From Terriglobia bacterium (GTDB taxonomy: Bacteria; Acidobacteriota; Terriglobia; Terriglobales; Acidobacteriaceae), in contig JAIQGE010000002.1 in the NCBI GenBank assembly GCA_020072815.1, forward strand, positions 222,787 to 286,786: DNA of 64,000 bases, read 5' to 3'. Below the pieces are notes generated by a model. That model did no database searches. It saw nothing but the letters and a program-made list of their open reading frames with translations, and had not been told where the DNA came from. The position numbers and the translations under genes are program-made. This document shows, piece by piece, positions 1-9,282 of this stretch; position 1 is the stretch's first letter, and each line of letters opens with the position of its first letter.

Positions 1-7
1 ATCCGTC

Positions 8-3000
8 TTAGAAGCTCATCCTCACCGCAAACTGGATCTGCCGCGGGTTAAAGACGGCGCGCGGCGTCCCGTATGTGGGATTGGGCGAGCCCTCCAGGAA
101 ATGCTGCGTCGGCGAGCAGCCTTGCGCCGTGGCGTTGAAGTTGCAGAAGTCAGCCGCGCCGTACACGGTGTTGAAGAAGCGCACGTTCACGGTGTTGAAC
201 AAGTTGAACGCTTCAGCAATCGCTTCAATGCTGAGCTTCTCCGTAGCTTTGAAGGTGCGGGCGGCGCGCAGATCAACGGTCTGGTAGGTGTCGCCCTTGA
301 ACGTGTTGCGCGGCTCGATGCCGACGCGGTCGTTGTTGCCAAAGATGTCGCCATTGGCGTCAAAGCCGGCAAACTTGCTGAAGTAGTTGGGCGATTGCAG
401 CGTGACGATGGTCCCCAGGCGGAAGTTGTTCAGCAGGGCATTCATGTGCGTGGGACCTTCCACCGTGGCGTTGAGCACAAAGCGCTGGCCTACGCTGTCC
501 GAAGACAGAGCGCGCTCGGCCTTCAGGTTCTTACTGTCCTGCGGGATGAGCACAAAGCTGGGGTTGGGACCGTCATCAATTCCTTTCGACCACGTGTAGC
601 TCAGGCCGGCGCTGAAGTGATGGCTCATGCGCTTGTTCAAGTTGACCAGCAAGCCGTTCCACTCAGAATTCCACTTGGACGCAGCTTCAAAATAGACTGC
701 ATAGAGCACCGGGAAACCGGGCGCGGCGCTACGCGAGCCGGGAATGCCCGGCGCAGCGAAGTAGGTGTTCTTGATTCCGGATTGTCCCTGCGAGTTGTGG
801 ACCGTGACCTGACCGCTGGGGTCAGGTTGGTTCACGTTGAAGAAGCTTCCCAGGTGGACGCCCTTGGAGCGCAGCAAGCTGATGTCCAGCGCGGAGTCCT
901 GCGTCGGCTGCAAGGAAAGGCCAAGACTGGTCTGGATGCCATAAGGCGCGGCGTGCGTTTTGTCGAAACGGGCGATGACCGCGTCGCCAAAGAAGCCGCA
1001 ACCAGCCACGGTGCCGCCGGGACAGAAGCCGAGCGGCGCAGCGTCAGGATAAGCGCCGCCCAGAATGTCCGCGAGCGCGATCGAAGTGATGTTGGGCGCG
1101 CTGGCGAAGGCAAACAGGCGCGTGGTGGAGTTCAAAGAGTCTTCGTTCGGACGGCCGGGGTACGGGCCGGACGTTCCGCCGCAGGAAGGCTGCTGGCAGG
1201 CGAGCAGCGGCATGGGCAGGATTCCATGGAAAATTCCGGCGCCGCCGCGCAGCACCACGTTGTATTTCCCGCCAAAGTTGTAAGCGAACCCGGCGCGCGG
1301 ATCAAACTGCTTCATTTCGTTGTTCAGGGCGGCAGCAGGGAAGGTCTCAAACTGGTAGCGCAGGCCATAGTTCAGGGCCAGATTGTTGGTGGGATGCCAG
1401 CGGTCTTGAACGTAGAAACCTGTGTAGGTGTGGCCGATGGTCCCCCTGGCCTGGTTGGCGACGTTGCTGGGAATGCGCTGGCCGGCAAACACGGACGGGT
1501 TGAAGGAAGGCTCGGTGAACGTCGGCGACTGGAACCGCTCGAAGAAAATTACGGAAGGCGCGCCCGCTTCCAGGCTGAAAGGACACTGCGCGGCAAACAA
1601 ACATCCGAAGTCGGCCTCAAAGGGATAGAACAGAGGGAATGATTCGGTGGTGCGGACGTAGTTGAAGTCGCCGCCAAAGCCGATGCTGTGTTTGCCTTTC
1701 TGCCAGGTCACGTTGTCCGTGATTTCTTCCCGGGTTTCGCGATACGAGTCCGGGTTGCCGCGGTTCACGCCCATGGTGAACGTATTGAGGACTTCCATGT
1801 GCGGCTGGGTGGTGTCCGTGGGGAAGTCAAAAGTGCGGTGGGCAAATTGGCCGCGCAGTTCGTTGTTCAAATTGGGCGACAACACAGAATTCAAACTGCC
1901 CACCAGCGACTGGTCGCGGAGAAAGTTGTCTTTGAAGCCGGACGGCATGTCGAACCCGTCATTGAGCGGGGAAACGTTGGTCAAGCGGCCGTCATTGAAG
2001 AAATAACGGAAGAAAGAATACTGGTGGTCGTTGAAGGAGTGGTCCAGCTTCAGTACAAAGTTGTCATAGTCGCTCTTGCGGTTGACGTTGAGTTGTTCCG
2101 TCTTCAGGCCAAAGTTGGTCTTGAATTGATTGATGGCCGGGAGATTGGCCAGGATCACAGAATTGTAAAACGGGTTCTCATTGCGGCGCTGGCCTTCATA
2201 GTTGCCGAAATAAAATGTCTTGTCTTTTTTTATCGGTCCGCCCAGGGTAAAGCCAAATTGGTTCTGCTGCAGCTTGTTGAGTCCCGGCGCGGCCAGAATG
2301 CTTTTGGCGTCAAGAGCGTCATTGCGCAGGTATTCGTAGAGGCTGCCGTGGACGTCATTGGTGCCGCTCTTGGTGATGATGTTGACGATGCCACCCACGG
2401 CGCGTCCGGCCTCAACGCTGTAGGTGTTGTTGATGACGCGGAACTCGCGCACCGCTTCTTCGGAAGGCGTAGTCTTCTGCACACCGGAGGCGGTGGAGAT
2501 GTTGTCGGCGCCATCCACGGCGATGAAGTTGTAATGGATGTTCTGTCCGGCAAAAGAAAGCTTGGTCACCGGCTCAATAATCACGTCGGTGCTGCCGGAG
2601 GTGGTGTCGCCGATGGTCACGCCCGGCGCCAGCAGAGCGAAGTCAATGAACTGGCGTCCGTTCACGGGAAGGTTGCGGATCTTTTCTTCGCTGATGACCG
2701 AATCCACCGAGGTGCGCGTGACTTCGATGAGCGGTGCTTCGGTGGTGACGGTAACGCCTTCGGTCACCGCGCCGGGAGAGAGCGTGAAATCCAGGTTCGC
2801 CGCCTGGCCGATCACCAGCCGCACGGTGCGCGATTGCGACTGGAAAGAGCGCGCTCCCGCGGTGATTTTGTACTGGCCCACGGGCAACTGGGCAATCTCA
2901 TACTCGCCGGCGCTGTTGGTAGTGACCGTGCGGGCAAAGCCTGTTTCCGTATTGGCTGCTCTTACCGTGGCACTGGTCAGCACGGCGCCCGATTTGTCGA

Positions 3001-3097
3001 AGACTTTCCCTTGCAAGGACGCGGTGATGGTTTGCGCCGAGGCGAAAAAGCTGGTCAAGGACAGCGCGAAGCAAAGAACGATCGGGCGAAGCTTCAT
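8..3097 (-). CDS. TonB-dependent receptor, Oar-like, with carboxypeptidase-regulatory N-terminal domain
   Basis: A 1029-residue outer-membrane protein. Residues 1-21 form a signal peptide (MKLRPIVLCFALSLTSFFASA). About 24-105 is a carboxypeptidase-regulatory/CarbopepD_reg-like beta domain (GKVFDKSGAVLTSATV, then GEYEIAQLPVGQYKI). About 115-245 is a TonB plug-like region (NLPVNGRQFIDFALLAPG, GIVNIITKSGTNDVHG). The remainder is a long beta-barrel ending in Phe, as outer-membrane proteins usually do. This architecture is the expanded Acidobacteriota Oar/cna B-type receptor family; the substrate is usually unknown and may be an oligosaccharide or peptide. The ATG is preceded by GGAGGG and by a good sigma-70-like promoter. 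It appears monocistronic. Family is confident, substrate unassigned. Confidence 0.93.
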   Translation of the reverse strand: MKLRPIVLCFALSLTSFFASAQTITASLQGKVFDKSGAVLTSATVRAANTETGFARTVTTNSAGEYEIAQLPVGQYKITAGARSFQSQSRTVRLVIGQAANLDFTLSPGAVTEGVTVTTEAPLIEVTRTSVDSVISEEKIRNLPVNGRQFIDFALLAPGVTIGDTTSGSTDVIIEPVTKLSFAGQNIHYNFIAVDGADNISTASGVQKTTPSEEAVREFRVINNTYSVEAGRAVGGIVNIITKSGTNDVHGSLYEYLRNDALDAKSILAAPGLNKLQQNQFGFTLGGPIKKDKTFYFGNYEGQRRNENPFYNSVILANLPAINQFKTNFGLKTEQLNVNRKSDYDNFVLKLDHSFNDHQYSFFRYFFNDGRLTNVSPLNDGFDMPSGFKDNFLRDQSLVGSLNSVLSPNLNNELRGQFAHRTFDFPTDTTQPHMEVLNTFTMGVNRGNPDSYRETREEITDNVTWQKGKHSIGFGGDFNYVRTTESFPLFYPFEADFGCLFAAQCPFSLEAGAPSVIFFERFQSPTFTEPSFNPSVFAGQRIPSNVANQARGTIGHTYTGFYVQDRWHPTNNLALNYGLRYQFETFPAAALNNEMKQFDPRAGFAYNFGGKYNVVLRGGAGIFHGILPMPLLACQQPSCGGTSGPYPGRPNEDSLNSTTRLFAFASAPNITSIALADILGGAYPDAAPLGFCPGGTVAGCGFFGDAVIARFDKTHAAPYGIQTSLGLSLQPTQDSALDISLLRSKGVHLGSFFNVNQPDPSGQVTVHNSQGQSGIKNTYFAAPGIPGSRSAAPGFPVLYAVYFEAASKWNSEWNGLLVNLNKRMSHHFSAGLSYTWSKGIDDGPNPSFVLIPQDSKNLKAERALSSDSVGQRFVLNATVEGPTHMNALLNNFRLGTIVTLQSPNYFSKFAGFDANGDIFGNNDRVGIEPRNTFKGDTYQTVDLRAARTFKATEKLSIEAIAEAFNLFNTVNVRFFNTVYGAADFCNFNATAQGCSPTQHFLEGSPNPTYGTPRAVFNPRQIQFAVRMSF

Positions 3098-3133
3098 GGG
3101 ACCCTCCGGGCAGCGTGCAAAAAACAGGGTCGG

Positions 3134-3163
3134 ATAGTATTAAGCTTTACTAATAAATGTCAA
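3134..3163 (-). promoter_or_regulatory. Sigma-70-like promoter of the TonB receptor gene
   Basis: Read on the minus strand there is a perfect -35 TTGACA (3158-3163), an 18-bp AT-rich spacer and a -10 TACTAT (3134-3139), about 37 bases upstream of the receptor ATG. The AT-rich character contrasts with the GC-rich surroundings. Seen in sequence; activity is inferred. Confidence 0.6.
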
Positions 3164-3328
3164 TTCAGATATAGGTCATGGGGCGAAGTGCCCGGCAGCG
3201 TTCAGTTTCATTTTGGAGCGTCTTTTGCCAGAAACGCTTTCCAAAGCACTGCCGATCTTGCCGTTTCCTTCAAACGACGAAAGCAATAGGCGATTGATTT
3301 CACCAAGTTTGCTTTTCCGGTTCTAAGG

Positions 3329-3709
3329 CTACTTCGCCAGCAGGGCCACGCCGATGCACACCAGCGCCGCGGCAATCCAGCGGCGACGGTCAACGTTTTC
3401 GTGCAGGACGAACTTGGCCATCACCGCCGAACATATAAAGGTTAGTGAAGCCGAGGCCGGCGCGACTAGGCTGGCGTCGCCCCAGGAGAGCGCCGTGAGC
3501 AGGCAGAAGAAGCTGAAGATGAGGCAAGCCAGCGCACAGAGAAAAATTTTATTGCCGGCAACGCGGCGAATTACCGCGAGCAACCCATGCTCCGCGCGGA
3601 GCGCGTCCAGATCGCCAATGCGTTTCATGGCGGCGGAGAGCAGCACGTCACCCGCGCTGGAGGCCATCACCAGCAGGCCAATCGCCGACCAGACCTTAAG
3701 CAAGTTCAT
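3329..3709 (-). CDS. Half-size EamA/DMT-type transporter subunit (second of pair)
   Basis: A 126-residue membrane protein with about four transmembrane segments, the size of a half EamA (drug/metabolite transporter) unit such as the ArnE/ArnF or SMR type. Small residues and Trp-Gly in LTALSWGDASLVAPASA match the EamA core. Its ATG at 3709 has GGAGGG upstream and overlaps the 3' end of the preceding EamA gene by 14 bases, so the two are probably translationally coupled and form a heterodimer. It lies downstream of hpnJ in the same direction, suggesting a role in moving a lipid-linked or hopanoid-related substrate; this is inference from position. Confidence 0.75.
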   Translation of the reverse strand: MNLLKVWSAIGLLVMASSAGDVLLSAAMKRIGDLDALRAEHGLLAVIRRVAGNKIFLCALACLIFSFFCLLTALSWGDASLVAPASASLTFICSAVMAKFVLHENVDRRRWIAAALVCIGVALLAK

Positions 3710-4121
3710 GCTGGCCCTCCACTGGCGCTATGGTTGTTGCCGGATGTTCCGTGCGTGAAGGTCCGCGAGCCACCAGGCCCACGCCGCAGGTGATGAGCAA
3801 GACGCCGGCCCATCGCCAGGGGCTGATGAACTCATGCAGAAAATACTTTGACCACAGCGCCGTCACCACGTATCCCAGGGCGGACGCGGGAAGCACGAAG
3901 GTGAGGTCGGCCCAGGAAAGCGCGGTCAGGTAGGAGTAGAAGAAGCCGGCCAGGCACGCCATCCCCAGGATGATCCAGGGATTCACAAACGCGCTGAAGA
4001 TGTGCGTCCAGTGGCCCATGCTGATCTGGCCCAGGTCATCCATGCCGCGTTTCAGCATCACGTCGCCGGTGCCGTTGCAGCAGGCGATGGCCATGTAGAT
4101 GAAGATTTTCTTCCAGTTCAC
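3696..4121 (-). CDS. Half-size EamA/DMT-type transporter subunit (first of pair)
   Basis: A 141-residue protein with four predicted membrane segments. LTALSWADLTFVLPASA is nearly the same as LTALSWGDASLVAPASA in the next gene, marking the two as diverged paralogues. The start is GTG at 4121, seven bases after the hpnJ stop, with GGAGAC upstream. A short hydrophilic tail follows the last helix. Gene order hpnJ, eamA, eamA with overlaps looks like one operon. The family resembles ArnE/ArnF flippase halves (aminoarabinose-undecaprenyl phosphate), but no Arn enzymes are nearby, so the substrate is not assigned. Confidence 0.75.
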   Translation of the reverse strand: MNWKKIFIYMAIACCNGTGDVMLKRGMDDLGQISMGHWTHIFSAFVNPWIILGMACLAGFFYSYLTALSWADLTFVLPASALGYVVTALWSKYFLHEFISPWRWAGVLLITCGVGLVARGPSRTEHPATTIAPVEGQHELA

Positions 4122-4128
4122 TTGCGCG

Positions 4129-5622
4129 TCAGTCTCCGGCGACCTGGGTTGCGGGCTTTTCCGCTTCCCGGCGTGCCGTGTCCGCGCGCATTTCCTTGGC
4201 CGCGCGATTGCGTGCCGCGCGCAGCTTCATGAATGACTTGGCTTCTTTGTACAAGCGCTTGCGGTCTTCAGAGTTGAATGCGGCTTTGCGCACAATGCGG
4301 AAGACGGCCTTGGGACGGAAATAATATTCGTCGTAAAACTTGTGGACCATCTCCAGCACGTGCTCGCGCGGCAGTCCGGGATATTGGATCTGCGCCACCT
4401 GGTGGCCGCCATCGTCCACCATGCGCTCGTTGCCCACGATGAAGCCGTTCTTCTTGGCGAAGTCGTACATCTCCGTGCCCGGGTAGGCGTGGGCGATGGA
4501 CACCTGGATGGTTTCCACGTCCAGCTCTTTCGCAAAATCAATAGTGCGGCGGATGGACTCTTTGGTTTCGCCCGGCAGGCCCAGAATGAAGTCGCCGTGG
4601 ACCAGCAGTCCCAGTTTCTTGGTGTCTTTGGTGAACTGGCGCGCGCGTTCCACGGTGGCGCCTTTCTTCACGTTCTTCAGGATCTGCGGATCGCCGCTTT
4701 CATAGCCCACGATCAGCAGGCGGCAGCCGGCATCGCGCTGGGCCTTCAGCGTTTCGTAATCGGTGGTCACGCGTGAGGTGCACGACCAGGTCAGCTTCAG
4801 TGGCTTGAGTTTTTCGCTCAGCTCAATGGTGCGCGCCTTCTGGATGTTGAAAGTGTCATCGTCAAAGAAATATTCCTTCACCCACGGCCAGTATTCTTTG
4901 GCCTGGGCCATCTCGCGGGCAATCGCGTCAGTGGATCGCTTGCGCCAGGCGTGTCCGCTCAGCGTCTGCGGCCATAGGCAGAAAGTGCACTGCGCCGGGC
5001 AGCCGCGCGTGGAGTACAGCGCCACAAAAGGATAGAGCAGAAACGGAACGTTGTAACGGCGGACGTCCAGGTCGCGGTAGTAAACGTCTGTGACGTTGGG
5101 CAGCGCGTCCAGGTCCTGGATGTCAGGACGGTCAGCGTTGTGGACGACTTTGCCGTTGGCGTCGCGATAACTGATGCCCAGGATTTCTGAAAGCGGTTTG
5201 CCGTTGGCGTACTCGACGACAGAGTAATCAAATTCGCGGCGGCAGATGAAATCAATGGACGGGCAATCCTGCAGCGTGCGTTCCGGCAGCGTGGTCACGT
5301 GCGGGCCCACAAAAGCGATCTTCAGCTTGGGGTTGGCCTCTTTCATCTTGGCGGCCAGCCGGATGTCGCCAGGGAAGCCCGGAGTGCTGGTGAACAGCAC
5401 CAGGAACTCATACTGCTTGACGAGTTCAATGGTCTCTTCCGCGCTCACGTGGTGCGGAGCGGCGTCCAGCAGGCGCGAGCCTTCCAGCATGCCCGCCGGA
5501 TAAGCCAGCCACACCGGATACCAGTACGACTCAATCTCGCGGGTGGCCGGCCAGCGCGAGCTGGCGCCACCATCAAAGTTCTCAAATGACGGGGGGTTGA
5601 GAAATAGCGTTTTTAATGGCAT
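4129..5622 (-). CDS. hpnJ: HpnJ-like hopanoid B12-binding radical SAM protein
   Basis: A 497-residue protein. Residues 1-150 form a B12-binding Rossmann-like domain opening with MPLKTLFLNPPSFENFDGG, a stretch typical of HpnJ. A radical SAM domain follows with the 4Fe-4S motif in TRGCPAQCTFCLWPQ (CxxxCxxC). HpnJ acts in elaborating the bacteriohopanetetrol side chain into the cyclitol ether (established for the family). The frame is open 30 codons further upstream, but the ATG at 5622 has AGAGAAG in front and gives the family N-terminus, so the longer start is rejected. The downstream EamA pair probably shares its transcript. No other hpn gene is visible in the window, so the pathway must be completed elsewhere. 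Confidence 0.85.
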   Translation of the reverse strand: MPLKTLFLNPPSFENFDGGASSRWPATREIESYWYPVWLAYPAGMLEGSRLLDAAPHHVSAEETIELVKQYEFLVLFTSTPGFPGDIRLAAKMKEANPKLKIAFVGPHVTTLPERTLQDCPSIDFICRREFDYSVVEYANGKPLSEILGISYRDANGKVVHNADRPDIQDLDALPNVTDVYYRDLDVRRYNVPFLLYPFVALYSTRGCPAQCTFCLWPQTLSGHAWRKRSTDAIAREMAQAKEYWPWVKEYFFDDDTFNIQKARTIELSEKLKPLKLTWSCTSRVTTDYETLKAQRDAGCRLLIVGYESGDPQILKNVKKGATVERARQFTKDTKKLGLLVHGDFILGLPGETKESIRRTIDFAKELDVETIQVSIAHAYPGTEMYDFAKKNGFIVGNERMVDDGGHQVAQIQYPGLPREHVLEMVHKFYDEYYFRPKAVFRIVRKAAFNSEDRKRLYKEAKSFMKLRAARNRAAKEMRADTARREAEKPATQVAGD

Positions 5623-6089
5623 GTGTTTTGTTGCTTCTCTTTTCCTGGTTCCTGGCCCAGATTTTCGTGTCCCAACCTTGCTTTTGCCCTTGGGACACTT
5701 CCATCCCCGCACGCCGCATCGGGCGCGCTTAGGGGACGCTTAAGAATTCTATACTACCATCTTCCCGCCAAGGCTAAATAGCAGAGAATCCAAGCGGTTA
5801 GAAGCCAAGGGTGAGTGGGCGAATGGTGCATCCGGCGGGGTAGGGCATTTACCGCAAAGGACGCAACGGGCGCGAAGGGGGGACCGGGTGGGCGCGGCAG
5901 GCTTGAGCCTGCCGGCCAAGCCCCGGACCTTCAGTCCGGGGAAAAGGCTGCATGGGAAAATGAATTCCTGGCGCCGCAGGCCCGCGCGCAGCGAGGCGGA
6001 GCGCCAAAGCGATTTGCGAGAACTCTGGAATCGCTTCAATGTTCTTGGAGATGACCTTGCTTTAGGTGACAATATGGTTAGAAGCTTCT
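5623..6089. repeat. Intergenic repeat region with two perfect hairpins
   Basis: No gene is supported in this gap. It holds a 9-bp periodic purine-rich array at 5851-5879 (ACCGCAAAGG, ACGCAACGG, GCGCGAAGG). Next come two back-to-back palindromes: GGCAGGCTTGAGCCTGCC at 5896-5913 and CCCCGGAC-CTTCA-GTCCGGGG at 5921-5941. They resemble the mobile hairpin (REP-like) sequences common between genes in this phylum. Neither is followed by a T-run, so they are not classical terminators. Confidence 0.6.
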
Positions 6090-8696
6090 ATGGCATTTAA
6101 GAAAGCCCCGCCTCGTCCTGCTGTGCCGGATAGCCCAGATGAGTTGTTCCGGGACTTACCACGGCGCAAGATTCCCGACGTATTACCACACCAGCGCGAG
6201 ATCATGCGCAGCTATGCGGCAATGCAAGCGGATGTCGCCGATGTAGCATTCCAGCTTCCGACTGGTAGCGGAAAGACTCTCGTTGGGTTGCTCATCGGGG
6301 AGTGGAGAAGACGAAAGAACCAAGAAAAAGTTGTCTATCTCTGTCCAACCCGGCAACTGGTTAACCAGGTTGTGGAGCAGGCAAAGGACAAATACGGTCT
6401 TACGATCATCCCTTTTCTCGGATCGATCAGAGATTATGAGCCAAATCGGAAGGCCGAGTACAAGAGCAGCGATAGAATTGCCGTGACGACATATAGCAGT
6501 CTCTTTAATACGAACCCTTTCTTCAAAGACGCTGATGTCTTGATCGTGGACGACGCCCATGCTGGTGAGAGCTACATATCCAAGCTGTGGACGCTCTCAG
6601 TTTCACGAAATAATCCGAAACATGGAGTAATCCACGCTGCTCTCCTTGAAGTCTTGAAACCACTTTTGGATCCCGCCACATTTGTACGCGTTTCCGGCAA
6701 GTGGGAAGGAGGTGTCGACCGGAACTGGGTCGACAAGATCCCGAGTCCCGACATCATTAGTGTGGATGACGAGATTACGGAGATTTTCGACGTCTACGCC
6801 GAAGCCGCTGATCTGCATCATTCATGGTCCATGGTCCGAGGGCACCTGCGAGGCTGCAATTGCTACGTGTCTGGCGATGAGATCTTGATCAGGCCACTCA
6901 TTCCACCCACATCGACGCATCCGCCCTTCTCGCAGCCGAAGCAGCGCATATATATGTCAGCCACATTGGGTGCAGGCGGCGATTTGGAGAGGCTTGTAGG
7001 CCGTAGTCCTATCAAGCGTCTCGCGGTACCTCAAGGGTGGGATCGACAGGCTGTGGGTCGGAGATTTTTCATATTTCCTAGTATGTCATTGGGTGATGAA
7101 GAGACTGTCGCCCTTAGACGGGAAATGATGCGGATCGCGGGGCGCAGCCTTGTATTAGTGCCCAGCGATCGTTTGCGGAACCAAATAGCAGAGGATGTCG
7201 AAAGTTCCCTCGGGTTCCCAACATTTAGTGCGGATGACATTGAGAAATCAAAGAAGAAGTTTATTGGCTCTAAGGAAGCAGTGGCGGTTGTAGCAAACAG
7301 GTACGATGGCATCGATTTTCCGGGTGACGAATGCAGGCTTCTTTTCATAGAGGGGCTCCCCAAAGCCATGAACATCCAAGAACGCTTTCTCATGGCGCGA
7401 ATGGGGGCCAACGTGCTTTTTAATGAGCGAATTCAGACCCGTGTTCTGCAGGCGATTGGAAGGTGCACTCGATCACTCGAAGATTATTCGGCTGTCGTGA
7501 TTTCCGGCGATGAATTGCCCGACTATCTCGCTGACGCCAAGAGGAGAAAATTCCTTCATCCCGAGCTTCAAGCAGAGTTACAGTTTGGCGTTGAGCAGTC
7601 AAAAGGTGTCGCGGTAGAAGATGTTCTTGAGAATTTCCAAATATTCCTGCGAAACGATAAGGAATGGGAACAGGTAAACGAGCAAATCGTGAGCGGGCGG
7701 AAGCAGATGGCCCAGCTTCCGTTTCCTGCACTGGATGAATTGGCAGCCGTTGTCGCTTACGAAATAGATTTTCAAGATGCCTTGTGGCAAGGAGACTATG
7801 AATCTGCATGTGAAAGTGCCGAGCGCGTATTGGGTGGCTTAGCCAAACCGGATCTTCGCGGTTATCGGGCTTTGTGGCATTACTTGGCTGGAATTGCAGC
7901 TTGGCTTGCCTCGGCCGAGGGCGTCCCTGATTTCGATACCAAGGCTCGTACCCACTTCGATCAAGCTAAAAAGGCCACTACGGCGGTGCCTTGGCTAGCG
8001 CGATTATCACGATATGGTCTGAAAAAGGCTGGATCCGCGGCCCAAGATGACGACGGCCAGAATGAAGCCGTTGTGATGGAACAGGTTGAGCGACTGGAGG
8101 CGGTTTTGACTGATTTAGGAACTACCCATGATCGTTCATTTGCACGACGAGAGAAAGAGATTCTTGATGGTCTGGCATCGGCTGAGCAGTTCGAAGTTGG
8201 GCATAGACTGCTGGGTGAGCTACTTGGTTTCGAAGCGGGGAAAATTGAACAAGACGGCTCGCCTGATCCGTGGTGGTTAGCGGGGAAATACTGTTTGGTC
8301 TTTGAGGATCACGCTGCGGCACAAGATGATGGCTTAGTCGATGTCAAGAAAGCTCGACAGGTGTCATCCCATCCCGCGTGGATGCGTGACAATGTCCAGG
8401 GCAGCTCTGGCGCAGAGATACTTCCGGTTTTGGTCACGCCTGTTAAGAAGGCTAAATCGACTGCGATGCCACATCTCAAGGCCGTCAGTATTTGGCCCTT
8501 GAGTGAATTCCGAGCCTGGGCCAATTCATCTTTAAGCACTGTCAGGGAGTTGAGAAAGACCTTTGTCGAAGCTGGAAACCTTATTTGGAGGGCGAATGCA
8601 GCAGAAGTGCTGAAGTCGCGAGGAATCGCGGCGCCGACTTTGTTTTCAAGGTTGAAGGGAAAAATTGCCGCAAACTTTCTCAGATCAGTTTCCTAA
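6090..8696 (+). CDS. DEAD/DEAH-like superfamily 2 helicase with C-terminal PD-(D/E)XK-like nuclease domain
   Basis: A 868-residue ATP-dependent nucleic-acid helicase candidate. It has motif I TGSGKT (residues 58-63), motif II DDAH (154-157, unusual for DEAD/DEAH), motif III MSAT, and motif VI QAIGRCTR (454-461) of the XPD/HELICc2 style. A helical middle follows. Near residues 700-790 the pattern LLGELLGFEA, then SPDPWW (Asp726), then LVFEDH (Glu739-Asp740-His741), then KKARQVSSHPAW resembles a PD-(D/E)XK nuclease fold in which ExK has become ExH. The ATG at 6090 (AGAAG upstream) is preferred over an in-frame GTG at 6066. Codon use is visibly less GC-biased than the neighbours and the gene stands alone between repeats, suggesting acquisition. 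A defence or repair role is plausible but unproven. Confidence 0.75.
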   Translation: MAFKKAPPRPAVPDSPDELFRDLPRRKIPDVLPHQREIMRSYAAMQADVADVAFQLPTGSGKTLVGLLIGEWRRRKNQEKVVYLCPTRQLVNQVVEQAKDKYGLTIIPFLGSIRDYEPNRKAEYKSSDRIAVTTYSSLFNTNPFFKDADVLIVDDAHAGESYISKLWTLSVSRNNPKHGVIHAALLEVLKPLLDPATFVRVSGKWEGGVDRNWVDKIPSPDIISVDDEITEIFDVYAEAADLHHSWSMVRGHLRGCNCYVSGDEILIRPLIPPTSTHPPFSQPKQRIYMSATLGAGGDLERLVGRSPIKRLAVPQGWDRQAVGRRFFIFPSMSLGDEETVALRREMMRIAGRSLVLVPSDRLRNQIAEDVESSLGFPTFSADDIEKSKKKFIGSKEAVAVVANRYDGIDFPGDECRLLFIEGLPKAMNIQERFLMARMGANVLFNERIQTRVLQAIGRCTRSLEDYSAVVISGDELPDYLADAKRRKFLHPELQAELQFGVEQSKGVAVEDVLENFQIFLRNDKEWEQVNEQIVSGRKQMAQLPFPALDELAAVVAYEIDFQDALWQGDYESACESAERVLGGLAKPDLRGYRALWHYLAGIAAWLASAEGVPDFDTKARTHFDQAKKATTAVPWLARLSRYGLKKAGSAAQDDDGQNEAVVMEQVERLEAVLTDLGTTHDRSFARREKEILDGLASAEQFEVGHRLLGELLGFEAGKIEQDGSPDPWWLAGKYCLVFEDHAAAQDDGLVDVKKARQVSSHPAWMRDNVQGSSGAEILPVLVTPVKKAKSTAMPHLKAVSIWPLSEFRAWANSSLSTVRELRKTFVEAGNLIWRANAAEVLKSRGIAAPTLFSRLKGKIAANFLRSVS

Positions 8697-9282
8697 GTTA
8701 GCCTGTCTGCCTCAGCGAGACTTCCGCGCTCCGCGGAGCTGCGCGCGGGCCGACGGCAGTAAGGAAGGGGCGCTTCCCGGATTCTTACCCGGGGCTTACG
8801 CACCCGGGCTAGGCTCTTTCGCCCTTCGGGCTGGAGAGCGGTGAGGTAAATTCGTCCTGCACAGCCGGGGGCGCCTCCACCCCGCCGCACGAGGCGTGCG
8901 CCAGGGACCCGGGCTGTGCCACACGAGTCCGGGCAGGAGCAGCGAGGTACACTGTCCTATTTCGCCATTGATTCGTAGGCGAACAAAAGGTATAATAGCT
9001 CAGCCATTAGCACTTAGCCTTTGGCCATTAGCCAACCCAAAAAACATCAAGCTCAATGGCGCGACCGTGACCCGGGAGAATGGCCAGATTCGACGCGATT
9101 TGAGGCCGGTTTGACGTGATTGGGGCCCGATTCGGAGGCTAATTCCTTCGGTCGAGTGAGCTAAGCCCTTTGGAATCCTAGATGAGGCCATAGGGGGGTG
9201 GGGGACGCCGCGCGAAAGCGCGGCAAGATCGCCGGAATCGCCGAAATCGCACGACATCGCCGTGATCGGAAAGACAAAAGAA
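8697..9282. repeat. Repeat-rich intergenic region
   Basis: No gene is supported. It contains a reversed, shorter copy of the hairpin-rich dispersed element (8785-8831). It also has a GGCTGTGCCACACGAG element (8914-8929), seen again inverted near 17814-17829. A run of GCCATTAG/GCCTTTGGCC-like words spans 9001-9035. A 9-bp minisatellite occupies 9227-9269 (GATCGCCGG, AATCGCCGA, then ATCGCCGTG). The array runs up to just before the next gene's ATG. Confidence 0.6.

Noticed and set aside
101..1642. A long plus-strand open frame opposite the TonB receptor (513 codons), and a similar one at 1688-3289
   Set aside because: They are antisense to a clear receptor gene with signal peptide, promoter and domains; the products are Arg/Ala/Gly-rich, as expected from reading GC-rich codons backwards.
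5896..5941. The twin hairpins read as terminators
   Set aside because: No T-run follows on either strand and they are far from the neighbouring stops.
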